Assembly (NCBI RefSeq): GCF_021044755.1
Contig: NZ_JAJNOR010000006.1
Location: forward strand, 1-64,000
Direction: 5' to 3'
Origin: Lientehia hominis
GTDB lineage: Bacteria; Bacillota; Clostridia; Lachnospirales; Lachnospiraceae
Length of the DNA: 64,000 nt
Under the pieces are notes generated by a model, which saw only the letters and a program-made list of their open reading frames with translations, had not been told where the DNA came from and searched no databases. The translations under genes were made by a program, and so were the position numbers. Below, one piece after another: positions 24,996 to 33,481 of the stretch; the first letter of the stretch is position 1, and every line of letters starts with the position of its first letter.

Positions 24996-26525
24996 CTATT
25001 CTTGTTCCTCCGATGGCAGCTTTTCCTGTTCCGGCCCGTCCGCGGCTTTGGATTTCTTCTTCTTGGCCGCGACTGCGTAAGAGATCAGTGAGAAGCAGAT
25101 AACGCTGTACAGCATGAACGCCCGGAAATACTCGCTGTTCTGTGCATCTTCGAACACAGTCCCCACAGCGGAAGGAAGCACGATCAGGATCGTATGGAAA
25201 ATGATGATCCCGAACAATGCCTGCTTGTTGGTGGCTTTCGTAACTGAAGCGCCGCCTACCAGAAGGGCTGCCACAGAATAAAGCGCTATATTGTTATGGG
25301 CCGCGTAGGTCTGCAGAGAGCCGATGCACTGCAGATAGATCAGCTGCCCGATCCCGGCAAACAAAGTGGACAATACAATAGCGTAGATACGCACCTTGTT
25401 AACATTGATGCCGGAGGCCGTAGCCACACTCATGCTCTGCCCCACGGTTCTCAGATTCTGGCCGATCTTGGTCTTGAGAATGAAGGTATTGAACAGGCAG
25501 AGCCCCAGAATTGCCAGATAGGTGGACATGGGGACTCTCACCTTAAGGATTGCCTTAATCTCATCCAGAGCTGCCTTGGAACCGGGATTTACATATTCCA
25601 GAGCCTGGAAGAAGATGATCACAGCCAGACAGACGGCCACGGCGATGACCGCCGATATCTTCAGATCCTCTTTTTTGAACTTCACGATCCGGTATACACT
25701 GAGGGCGATTGACAATACAGCTATGGCCATTCCCAGGTAATAGAAAATGATCATGAAATCCGCCGGTTTTTCTCCCGCCAGCATATAGGCGGTCATAGAT
25801 GCCGCGCCCGCGAGGAAGGGAATCACAGATAAAAGCTTCCCGTGTTTCTTTCCCTCAAAGAATTTAAAATTAATCTTCCGGGTGAAGTGCAGGATAAACA
25901 GGCACATGATATAAGGGCCCGCGACTGCCAGCTTCCGGTTGAACAGGTTGTCTAAAGAGCTGGCGATCGTAATGTCAAAGGTATTCTTCACGCCGACTCC
26001 GCCAGAAATGATCAGGAACGGATTGTCAATATGGATCACGGTTCCGATAATGATCAGAAAGAAGAACATATAAATACCGGTAGCAAAAAAGCCAAGAATC
26101 ATACCGGCTATCATTTCCTGCCCTTTCGTCTTGTTCAGCAGCTTTCCTGCCAGAAAACCGAAGAACAGAGAGAGAGGTATCAGCATCACCAGCGCGATCA
26201 GGAACCCGGAAAATCCGGAGAAAACAGCGCTCTGGGTCTGATATGCCCAGTTGGTCACGAAGAAAATAGCTATCTGAGCCGCCATAGCTCCGACCGTAAT
26301 GGAAAAGTTAAGCCCCATGCCGGCTATGATCGGAATGATCAGCGCCAGGACCAGGAAGCTGTTCTGCCCCAGCCTTAAAAGCACCTGCTGGATCACGTAG
26401 GAAGGCTTCATCCCCGAAAGGGAATAGCAGATGATCGCAATGAGAATGAAAATGATCGCCGCGATATTTTTCTTGGCAAAGCTGCCCGCCTTTGCAAATT
26501 TACTGTTATTCTTCACTGGACGCAC
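24996..26525 (-). CDS. ABC transporter permease, RbsC/BmpA-type family (1)
   Basis: A 509-residue inner membrane permease with about ten hydrophobic segments, of the branched-chain/ribose/nucleoside permease class (LRTVGQSMSVATASGINVNK, VGGASVTKATNKQALFGIII). The tail is charged (KKKKSKAADGPEQEKLPSEE). Its start overlaps the end of the second permease gene by 20 bases, so the two are coupled and probably form a heterodimer channel. It is longer than usual sugar permeases (about 330), as in nucleoside-type transporters such as YufP. Confidence 0.85.
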   Translation of the reverse strand: MRPVKNNSKFAKAGSFAKKNIAAIIFILIAIICYSLSGMKPSYVIQQVLLRLGQNSFLVLALIIPIIAGMGLNFSITVGAMAAQIAIFFVTNWAYQTQSAVFSGFSGFLIALVMLIPLSLFFGFLAGKLLNKTKGQEMIAGMILGFFATGIYMFFFLIIIGTVIHIDNPFLIISGGVGVKNTFDITIASSLDNLFNRKLAVAGPYIMCLFILHFTRKINFKFFEGKKHGKLLSVIPFLAGAASMTAYMLAGEKPADFMIIFYYLGMAIAVLSIALSVYRIVKFKKEDLKISAVIAVAVCLAVIIFFQALEYVNPGSKAALDEIKAILKVRVPMSTYLAILGLCLFNTFILKTKIGQNLRTVGQSMSVATASGINVNKVRIYAIVLSTLFAGIGQLIYLQCIGSLQTYAAHNNIALYSVAALLVGGASVTKATNKQALFGIIIFHTILIVLPSAVGTVFEDAQNSEYFRAFMLYSVICFSLISYAVAAKKKKSKAADGPEQEKLPSEEQE

Positions 26526-27885
26526 CTCCTGCCTTCGTCAACGCATACAAGATGATGCCGTTGGTAATGATGATACGGACAATTTCCGTGGGATCCATGC
26601 CGTCACCCAGACCAGACAGATATCTTCCTGCGATAGTGGGCCCCATGGTCAATATCCCCTGGAATAATACGACACCGATCAGCACATGGGATATCTTGGC
26701 CTGCTTTATACTCGCACCGCCGATCAGAATCGCAGCGATGGGAGGGAAGCACATATTAAGAGGCGCGTTGTAAAGCTGCAGAAATCCAAAGCTCTGTGCG
26801 TACACGAGGATGCCTACCGCCGACAGCATGATGCTCATGGTCGCGCCGATCATGCGCTGCTTGTTGATATTGATACCGCTTGCGCGGGCACAATCAGGAT
26901 TGGAGCCTGCCGCGGCCATGGAAATCCCGGTCTTGCTCTTGTTGAAAAGCCACATGGCGAAACAGCAGAGAACCAGGAACACCAGCATACCCGTTGGAAT
27001 TTCCATGGAAGTATTGGACTTAAAGGTGATATGTACGCTCAGCGCACTCCTGATGCCGTGCAGGAAGCCGATATCCGCAAAGGCGAGGACGGCGCAGACC
27101 ACTGTGATCAGAGCAACGGAGATGATGCCAGTCTTCTTTCTTTCCTTCCGCGTCTTGTTGTAAGCGGCCAGTTCCTCATCCTTCATATTATCCAAGTCGA
27201 TATCCCTCGTCCTGATGAATACCCAGTAAAGGACAATGGATACCACAAGCCAGATGACAAGCACGCCGACCGGTATCATCATGGTATCTCCCGCATTGTA
27301 GGATTTCGTTATGGCTCCGATATTATTGAGGGCGTTTCCAAAATACGGCTCCAAATTGATGGTATTACGAAGACCCTTTCCCATGGACCAGGTGATCGCA
27401 TTGTTTGTAAAAGGAAGCAGGAGCCATCCGATGCACATGATGGCCACCATTGCATATCCGAAATATGTCGCTACCATCATTTCCGAATTCTTCACCCGGT
27501 TCATCAGGTAGCCAAACAAAAGCCCCATGGGGAAAGAAATGATCAAAGCGCATACGACCGCTACGGCAAATCCTCCGAGGCCGGTCATATTGAACTGGAC
27601 GGCGATCAGCCCTCCCAGAAGTCCCGCCAGGATACCGAATGGAACGGCAAAATTAGGGCCGAGTCCCGACCGTATGGACGGTACCATACAGAGGACCAGC
27701 ACACCATGCATACCGATTCTCGTCAATACATTGCTGATAGTCCCGGGCACTTCCTGCTTAGCCGTCATACAGAGCAGAAATACAAAGAACAGCGCCACGA
27801 TCAGCCTGGAAATTCCTATGTTGGATATTACTTTCTTGATCTCCACCAGGGTGGAATTCTTCGGTTTCTTCGGTTCAGAGCTCAT
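26506..27885 (-). CDS. ABC transporter permease, RbsC/BmpA-type family (2)
   Basis: A 459-residue membrane protein with about ten hydrophobic segments and the same family hallmark as its neighbour (AAAGSNPDCARASGININKQ then ILIGGASIKQAKISHVLIG). A charged insert at about 235-255 (RDIDLDNMKDEELAAYNKTR) is cytoplasmic. The start overlaps the end of the ATPase gene (ATGA-type, four bases). Together with the other permease and the dual ATPase it forms one importer. Confidence 0.85.
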   Translation of the reverse strand: MSSEPKKPKNSTLVEIKKVISNIGISRLIVALFFVFLLCMTAKQEVPGTISNVLTRIGMHGVLVLCMVPSIRSGLGPNFAVPFGILAGLLGGLIAVQFNMTGLGGFAVAVVCALIISFPMGLLFGYLMNRVKNSEMMVATYFGYAMVAIMCIGWLLLPFTNNAITWSMGKGLRNTINLEPYFGNALNNIGAITKSYNAGDTMMIPVGVLVIWLVVSIVLYWVFIRTRDIDLDNMKDEELAAYNKTRKERKKTGIISVALITVVCAVLAFADIGFLHGIRSALSVHITFKSNTSMEIPTGMLVFLVLCCFAMWLFNKSKTGISMAAAGSNPDCARASGININKQRMIGATMSIMLSAVGILVYAQSFGFLQLYNAPLNMCFPPIAAILIGGASIKQAKISHVLIGVVLFQGILTMGPTIAGRYLSGLGDGMDPTEIVRIIITNGIILYALTKAGGASSEE

Positions 27886-29486
27886 GATGTTTTCTCCGCC
27901 TCCTTTTCTGCCTTTGTACCTGCCATTGCCAGGCCGAACTTAGCGTCGTCCTCCCTTGGTGAAAGGATATCAGCCACTTTCCCGCCGCACACAATGACGA
28001 TTCTGTCACAGATAGAACGAAGCTCCATAAGTTCACTGGACACCAGGATGATCGTGATGCCCTGATTCCAGCTGAGCTCCTTTAATTTATCCAGAACCAG
28101 CTTTTTGGCTCCGATATCAATTCCTCTCGTCGGCTCTGAAACGAACAGCACCTTCGGGTTCAGCGCGAGCGCTTTCGCCAGGCATACCTTCTGCTGATTC
28201 CCGCCGCTCAAGTTCTGGACCTGCTGTTTACGGCCCACACAGCGGATATCAAATTCATGAATCATCTGATCCGCGAACTCCGCGATCTTTTTGTTATTCC
28301 GGAACGAGAACAGCTTAAAATCAAAAAGATATTCCCTTTTGATCTGCATGGCGTTGAAGACCATATTGTCTTCTATGGATTCGGACAAAATAAGCCCGAT
28401 TTTCTTCCGGTCCTCTGAAAGGAAAGAGATTCCTTTTTCCAATATTTTTTTTGTATGGTTCAGCGGGAGCGCCTTTCCCTCATATAAAAGCTCTCCCGAT
28501 GCAGGATAAAGGCCCATGGCTCCGTTGGGGATTCCCAGCTTCCCCTGTCCGGCCAGGCCGCCGATCCCTATGATTTCTCCGCGTCTTACCTTCAGGTCGA
28601 TATTCTTCACCTGTTCTCCCGGCATATCCACGGAGAAATTCCGAAACTCCAGCACAATGTCCGAATCATCAAACTTATCCACCCGGCCTGAGATATCGCT
28701 GTAGCTCACATTCCGTCCGACCATCATCTCGGCCAGCTGCACTGCATCCGTATCCTTTACCTGACAGTTGGTCACCAGGCTTCCGTCCCGGAGAATCGTG
28801 ACCGTGTCGCATACGTCAATCACTTCCTGAAGCCTGTGGGTTATGAAGATGATCGCGATTCCCATGCCTGCCAGCCTCTTCATACTCTCCAAAAGTCTCG
28901 AAGCCTCGGTCTCGTTGAGCACTGCCGTCGGTTCGTCAAACACCAATATACGAACGCCTTTTTTGTCAATTTCCCTGGCGATCTCCAGAAACTGCATATG
29001 TCCGACGGGAAGCTCTCCCACCATCTCATCCGTGTCCAAATCCATTCCGACCTTATCCAGGGCCTCTTTCGTATCCGCTCGCATCTGTCCGTTGTCCAGG
29101 GATTCATAGCTTTTTCCTGCCACGCGGCTGACGGCATTCGGCTTCGTGACCTCCCTGTTCAGCTTCAGGTTCTCATATACAGCAAAACCAGGTATCAGCA
29201 TAAATTCCTGATGTACCATACCGATTCCCAGATCCATCGCATGCTTCGGCGATGAGATATGTACTTTCTCGCCATCCAGACAGATTTCTCCCGTATATCC
29301 GCCGGTGTTATGGATCACCGGCATTCCAAAAAGAACATTCATCAAGGTGGATTTTCCTGCTCCGTTTTCACCTAAAAGGGCATGGATCTCACCAGGCTTT
29401 ACTTTCAAATCTATCCCTTTCAGCACGGGGTTTCCTGAATATTCTTTTCCTATGTTTTTCATTTGCAGGACATAAGCATCACCCAT
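27882..29486 (-). CDS. ABC transporter ATP-binding protein with two nucleotide-binding domains
   Basis: A 534-residue protein with two ABC domains in one chain, as in RbsA/nucleoside importers. The first has Walker A GENGAGKST (about 35-43) and a degenerate signature (LPVGHMQFLEI). The second has a degenerate Walker A (GLAGQGKLGI) but a proper signature LSGGNQQKVCLAKAL, so each ATP site uses one good half. I start at 29486 because GGAGG lies eight bases before it; the ATG at 29501 has no site. A terminator separates it from the binding-protein gene upstream. Confidence 0.9.
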   Translation of the reverse strand: MGDAYVLQMKNIGKEYSGNPVLKGIDLKVKPGEIHALLGENGAGKSTLMNVLFGMPVIHNTGGYTGEICLDGEKVHISSPKHAMDLGIGMVHQEFMLIPGFAVYENLKLNREVTKPNAVSRVAGKSYESLDNGQMRADTKEALDKVGMDLDTDEMVGELPVGHMQFLEIAREIDKKGVRILVFDEPTAVLNETEASRLLESMKRLAGMGIAIIFITHRLQEVIDVCDTVTILRDGSLVTNCQVKDTDAVQLAEMMVGRNVSYSDISGRVDKFDDSDIVLEFRNFSVDMPGEQVKNIDLKVRRGEIIGIGGLAGQGKLGIPNGAMGLYPASGELLYEGKALPLNHTKKILEKGISFLSEDRKKIGLILSESIEDNMVFNAMQIKREYLFDFKLFSFRNNKKIAEFADQMIHEFDIRCVGRKQQVQNLSGGNQQKVCLAKALALNPKVLFVSEPTRGIDIGAKKLVLDKLKELSWNQGITIILVSSELMELRSICDRIVIVCGGKVADILSPREDDAKFGLAMAGTKAEKEAEKTS

Positions 29487-29516
29487 GTTCTTATCCTCCA
29501 TCCAAGGTGCGTTTTT

Positions 29517-29553
29517 TGTAAAAAGTCCCCCCTGAAGACTCCAGGAGGGACCT
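29517..29553 (-). terminator. Intercistronic terminator between binding protein and ATPase genes
   Basis: On the reverse strand a hairpin pairing GTCCCTCCTG with CAGGGGGGAC is followed by TTTTT. It lies after the DUF3798 gene and before the ATPase gene. Partial read-through here would give more binding protein than transporter, a common arrangement in ABC importer operons. Confidence 0.7.
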
Positions 29554-29561
29554 TTAATCTT

Positions 29562-30794
29562 TTAGTAGGTTACATACGTAGAGGAGAACAGGTAATAGTT
29601 GTCATAGGTATTACCCGTCTGGCTGTCCACAACATGATTTAAGGTAATTTCCGCACCGTTGGCAATATCATTCATACATTTCAGATAAGCTTCTTCATCA
29701 TTCAGGCCGTTTGTGTTGCCCTTGATATACTCCAGAGCATACGCGACGCTGCCTACGATGATACTGTAGTCCGTAGGAGCGGCCCAGGTAGCGACTCTTC
29801 CTTCTCCGCCTTTTTCCTTCACTGATTTTGCCTCAGCCTCCAGAATATAAGGGACGTCTGCTTTCTTATCGTCCGGAATCTCAAGTCCCAGAGCTTCGGG
29901 AAGCGCATGGAGCGGAGACGGGCAGCACTGAAGCGGATAAAGAGAATTGTGTTCTTTGTCGTTTAAAATTGTAGTAATAATCGGAACCTGCAAAGAGCAG
30001 TTAGTCGCAAAGAACGCCACATTGTCTCCATACTCTTCCAGCTTACGGGGAAGGTCTTCCAGAATCCACTGCTGAGCACCGGAAACTCCCTGCTCACCCA
30101 TGGGGTCAACACATTCTGCGTATACGAATTTCATTCCAAGCTCTTCACAGGATTTTTCAGCGTTGTCACGCTTCTGTACGACCAGCTCCTGGGCCATGTG
30201 ACGGGCAAAGGAATAGAATACGAAGGTCTCTGCTCCCATTTCCTTTGCCTGCTTCGTCATCGAATAACCGATATTGGGATGGTCCGCGTCGATGGAGATA
30301 TCCGCAGCCGTCGTGATAACGTTGGGATCTTCAAAAGGAACGCCTGCCACCAGCAGGATATCCTTGGTATTGGGATCGCTCTTGATCGCTTCAAACGCTA
30401 CCTTTGTGCCGGGCACCGCCTGACATACGATGATAGCTTTCATATCCGGATCCTGGGCCATGTTCTTAATAGTCTGGATCACCTGCTGCTGCTCATCCTC
30501 AAATTTATCCGGATAAGTGGCAGTTACGATATGGTCTTCGCCGTAAAGAGTTTTCATGGACTGAGCTGCACGGTATTCTTCTTCCGTCTGAGCTACAGTA
30601 CCAGTCACGATACCGATTTTATAGTTATCCGTATCCGAGCCGCCTGCTTCCTTGCTCTCGTCCGTCCCCTTGTTGTCCGCAGCCGCCGTTGTCTTGCCGC
30701 CGTCTGTCTCATTGTCATCCGAGTTTTTGCTGCCGCAGCCTGCCAGGCTGAGTACCATCACCAGGGACAGCAGCAGTGCCAATAATTTTTTCAT
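29562..30794 (-). CDS. DUF3798 lipoprotein, probable substrate-binding protein of the ABC importer
   Basis: A 410-residue lipoprotein. The signal peptide ends in a lipobox (SLAGCG, Cys at about 20), followed by a low-complexity acidic linker to about residue 56. The body is a periplasmic-binding-type fold (KIGIVTGTVAQTEEEYRAAQ; KAIIVCQAVPGT), and CSLQVP and LQCCPSP are characteristic of DUF3798. The family has no assigned ligand. Position as first gene of a two-permease ABC cluster and its fold make it the binding subunit. GGAGGAAG precedes the ATG. Confidence 0.85.
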   Translation of the reverse strand: MKKLLALLLSLVMVLSLAGCGSKNSDDNETDGGKTTAAADNKGTDESKEAGGSDTDNYKIGIVTGTVAQTEEEYRAAQSMKTLYGEDHIVTATYPDKFEDEQQQVIQTIKNMAQDPDMKAIIVCQAVPGTKVAFEAIKSDPNTKDILLVAGVPFEDPNVITTAADISIDADHPNIGYSMTKQAKEMGAETFVFYSFARHMAQELVVQKRDNAEKSCEELGMKFVYAECVDPMGEQGVSGAQQWILEDLPRKLEEYGDNVAFFATNCSLQVPIITTILNDKEHNSLYPLQCCPSPLHALPEALGLEIPDDKKADVPYILEAEAKSVKEKGGEGRVATWAAPTDYSIIVGSVAYALEYIKGNTNGLNDEEAYLKCMNDIANGAEITLNHVVDSQTGNTYDNYYLFSSTYVTY

Positions 30795-30822
30795 GCTTCT
30801 TCCTCCTTTAATAATTTATAAG

Positions 30823-30853
30823 AAAGGCGCCTGCGTTCAGATGCGGGCGCCTT
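30823..30853 (-). terminator. Intrinsic terminator after the M20 hydrolase gene
   Basis: AAAGGCGCC and GGCGCCTTT form a perfect 9-bp stem, extended by GC pairs, followed by T-rich sequence on the reverse strand. It ends the ureohydrolase-M20 unit. It lies directly before the DUF3798 gene, leaving under 30 bases for a promoter, so expression of the transporter may rely on read-through. Confidence 0.7.
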
Positions 30854-30891
30854 TGCCTCATCTCCATACTGAAGTCTTGTCTTCCCGTCTA

Positions 30892-32094
30892 TTAAAACGT
30901 ACCAACTGCGTTTCCGTAAAGCGCCAGCTCGCAAAGAAGCGCCGACTCCAGAGCATCTTCATCAATATCAAATCTGGGGGTGTGTACCGAAGCGCAGATC
31001 CCCTTGTTCCGGTTTCCGCAGCCTATATAGGCGAAGCATCCCGGCGTATGGTTCAAGAAATAAGCGAAATCCTCGCCGCCCAGATCAGGCCTGCATATCT
31101 CCACATGGAAGCCGGCCCTTTCCATGGCCTTAACCGCTTGTTCTGATACCTGCCGGTCATTGATCACTGCCGGATAGCCTTTTTCGTATTCCAGCTCATA
31201 GGTCGTCCCATAGATTTCGCAGACCCCTTTCAAAACCGTGTGTATCTTCTCTTCTATCCTGGCTCTCGCTTCCGCGCTGAAGGTCCGGACCGTTCCCAAA
31301 AACACCGCTTTGTCCTGAAGGACGTTGTACACCTTTTCTCCGGAATGGAACGTGCATATACTGACTACTGCCGAATCCAGCGGGTTCAGGAAGCGGGAAA
31401 CAATATTTTGAAGCGCACAGACGGCAGCGGCTCCTGCCAGCAGTGCATCCGCCGCCAGATTGGGATCGGCTGCGTGAGCTCCCCTGCCATGGATGGTGAC
31501 TGTAATGCTGTCTGCATTGGCCATGATGGCTCCTGTGGTAGTCCGTATGGTGCCGGTCTCCGTCTCCCCCTGAAAATGGAGGGCAAAGACTTCGTCCAGC
31601 CCGTCAGCAAAACCCTGATCCACCATGGATTTCGCTCCTCCCGGAGCCAGCTCCTCCGCCGGCTGGAAGAATAATCTCACCGTTCCGTGTACCAACTCTT
31701 TATGTTCTGTGAGCGCCTCCGCCAGCCCCAGCAGCACCGCCGTGTGGCCGTCATGTCCACAGGCATGCATCACGCCGGGAACCTGGGAGCGGTAAGGCAC
31801 ATCATTGGCCTCCTGTATCTCCAGAGCGTCCATGTCCGCCCGGAAGCCTATATTCTTTCCCGGCTTTCCGCCCGTGACCGTTGCGACGATCCCATAGTTT
31901 CCTTCACAAAGGACATAGGGCACGCCTATCCGTTCCAATTCCTTCTTCACATACGCCGACGTGTTCTTTTCACAAAAGGGAAGCTCCGGATGCATATGAA
32001 GATGCACTCGGTGTTCGATCATTTTTTCCCGGTACTGTCCCGCAAGTCTTTTCAGTTCATCCAATACCATTTCGTCTCTGCCCCTTCCTGCCAT
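30892..32094 (-). CDS. M20-family metallohydrolase (amidohydrolase of hippurate/indole-acyl type)
   Basis: A 400-residue M20D-type enzyme. It has HMHPELPFCEKNT near 35, the metal site MHACGHDGHTAVLLG (about 109-123), the catalytic Glu pair in FQPAEE (about 146-151), HFQGE, and the closing DLGGEDFAYF (about 353). Such enzymes remove acyl groups from N-acylated amino acids or related amides. An alternative ATG at 32070 has a better purine-rich site, so the first eight residues are uncertain. It follows the ureohydrolase gene by 12 bases. Confidence 0.87.
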   Translation of the reverse strand: MAGRGRDEMVLDELKRLAGQYREKMIEHRVHLHMHPELPFCEKNTSAYVKKELERIGVPYVLCEGNYGIVATVTGGKPGKNIGFRADMDALEIQEANDVPYRSQVPGVMHACGHDGHTAVLLGLAEALTEHKELVHGTVRLFFQPAEELAPGGAKSMVDQGFADGLDEVFALHFQGETETGTIRTTTGAIMANADSITVTIHGRGAHAADPNLAADALLAGAAAVCALQNIVSRFLNPLDSAVVSICTFHSGEKVYNVLQDKAVFLGTVRTFSAEARARIEEKIHTVLKGVCEIYGTTYELEYEKGYPAVINDRQVSEQAVKAMERAGFHVEICRPDLGGEDFAYFLNHTPGCFAYIGCGNRNKGICASVHTPRFDIDEDALESALLCELALYGNAVGTF

Positions 32095-32106
32095 ATTAAC
32101 TGTCTC

Positions 32107-33102
32107 TCACCGGAACTCAAAAAGCCTCGGCTTAAGGAAATTGATCAAAGTGCTGGCCGCCAGCCTGTTGGTGGAACCGGTGGGGTCACAGGGCGGTGAC
32201 ACCTCTACCATATCGATTCCGCCGATGCAGGAAGCGTCCCCGAGGATGCTTCCGATCTCCAGAAGCTCCACGGCCGTGATTCCTCCATATACATAGCTGC
32301 CCGTCCCGCATCCATAAGCCTGATCCAATATGTCGATATCAATGGTGGCATATACCACATCACAACCTTCTGATGCGATAGCAATGGCTTTTTCCATCAC
32401 CGCGCGCACACCGTCCCTGCGGATATCATCAATGGTATACAAAGCAGCTCCGCCGTTTACCGCGTGATCATAACACTCCGCTCCAGTCGTTCCGTTCAGG
32501 CCTACAAAGACCATATGCTTCAGATCAAAGCTTTCCAGCTCACTGATGCGCCGCGCCGGAGAGCCCTGATAATATTTTCCCCATGTATCGTTCTCATCGT
32601 ACATGTCCATGTGAGAATCAATATGTAAATAGCCGATCTTCACATCCCTGCCCATGCGTTTTTTATATCCCTGCTCAAAACCCTTCACGACAGGATAAGC
32701 GATATAGTGATCTCCGCCCAGAGTGACGGGAAACGCGCCCTTTTCCACGATCTTTTCAATGGTGCCGGCCACTTGTTCCGTCGTCTTCATCACGTCCGTG
32801 GGATACACACGGATATCTCCGATATCCTTTACGATCTCTTTAGGCGGTGCCAGCATCCTTTTCTTCGTGCACACATCTACGACCTCCCCGTCAATGGCAC
32901 AAAGATGGTAAATAAAGTGCTTGGTCTCCTCCCGAATCGCATTGGGAGCGTATCTGGGTCCCGGCCTGGTGCCGATGGTCACATCATAAGGAACTCCGGA
33001 TACAACGTAATCTCCCTCCTTAATTTCATCCAAGGTCACATACGGCGCCCGCAGAAACGTATTGATTCCGCTGAAAGATGGATACAGGATTCTCTCGTCC
33101 AT
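32107..33102 (-). CDS. Ureohydrolase (agmatinase/arginase family)
   Basis: A 331-residue enzyme of the arginase fold. The manganese ligands are present: GGDHY (His), HIDSHMDMYDE (Asp-His-Asp) and IDIDILD (two Asp). SGVPYDVTIGTRPGPRYAPN is the typical agmatinase-like N-terminal motif. It should split urea from a guanidino compound. Agmatine, guanidinobutyrate, other guanidino compounds or formiminoglutamate-like substrates cannot be told apart here. The start at 33102 has AGGGGAG upstream; the frame to 33186 is open but unsupported. It is the first gene of a unit with the M20 hydrolase. Confidence 0.87.
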   Translation of the reverse strand: MDERILYPSFSGINTFLRAPYVTLDEIKEGDYVVSGVPYDVTIGTRPGPRYAPNAIREETKHFIYHLCAIDGEVVDVCTKKRMLAPPKEIVKDIGDIRVYPTDVMKTTEQVAGTIEKIVEKGAFPVTLGGDHYIAYPVVKGFEQGYKKRMGRDVKIGYLHIDSHMDMYDENDTWGKYYQGSPARRISELESFDLKHMVFVGLNGTTGAECYDHAVNGGAALYTIDDIRRDGVRAVMEKAIAIASEGCDVVYATIDIDILDQAYGCGTGSYVYGGITAVELLEIGSILGDASCIGGIDMVEVSPPCDPTGSTNRLAASTLINFLKPRLFEFR

Positions 33103-33201
33103 AGTCTTGCTTTCTCCCCTCACTGTTATTTGTAATCTGCCATCTCCCTGTCTTCTGCTTTGGCCTCCTTGACATGATTTCCGCAATTATCAGACTGAAA
33201 T

Positions 33202-33235
33202 TTAAAAAAACGCTCAGTATCCGGGATACCAAGCA
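33202..33235 (-). terminator. Terminator hairpin in the ureohydrolase leader
   Basis: An 11-bp stem with two G-U pairs (33235-33225 with 33222-33212) on the reverse strand is followed by seven T. It lies between the likely promoter and the gene, with no gene upstream on that strand, so it should act as an attenuator rather than ending a gene. Confidence 0.6.
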
Positions 33236-33293
33236 CCATTGCTTCTATCTTTTTTACTTCAGCCCATCAGGGAACAGCATTTTCTTATTATTC

Positions 33294-33321
33294 ATTATAT
33301 CATTTCATAGTTTTTTAACAA
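33294..33321 (-). promoter_or_regulatory. Promoter of the ureohydrolase/M20 unit
   Basis: On the reverse strand there is TTGTTA (33321-33316), a 16-base spacer and a perfect TATAAT (33299-33294). The transcript would have a leader of about 185 bases with a terminator hairpin inside. In the rest of 33322-33481 I see nothing else. Confidence 0.65.
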
Positions 33322-33481
33322 ATGCTTGTTGTCTATATGCTTATAGCTTTCATGTCCATGCCTCGGGCCGCAATTGTTTCCCCCTGCCGGACAACATATT
33401 TTCTTGAATACCAGCGGGCTTTATAGTAAGATAAATACGATTGGAACATCATCTCTAAGAAAGGGCTGACGAATATCAACT

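Noticed and set aside
26686..28065. Open frame of 459 codons on the forward strand
   Set aside because: It lies against the ABC permease gene and its translation is rich in His, Asp and Arg without any family pattern.
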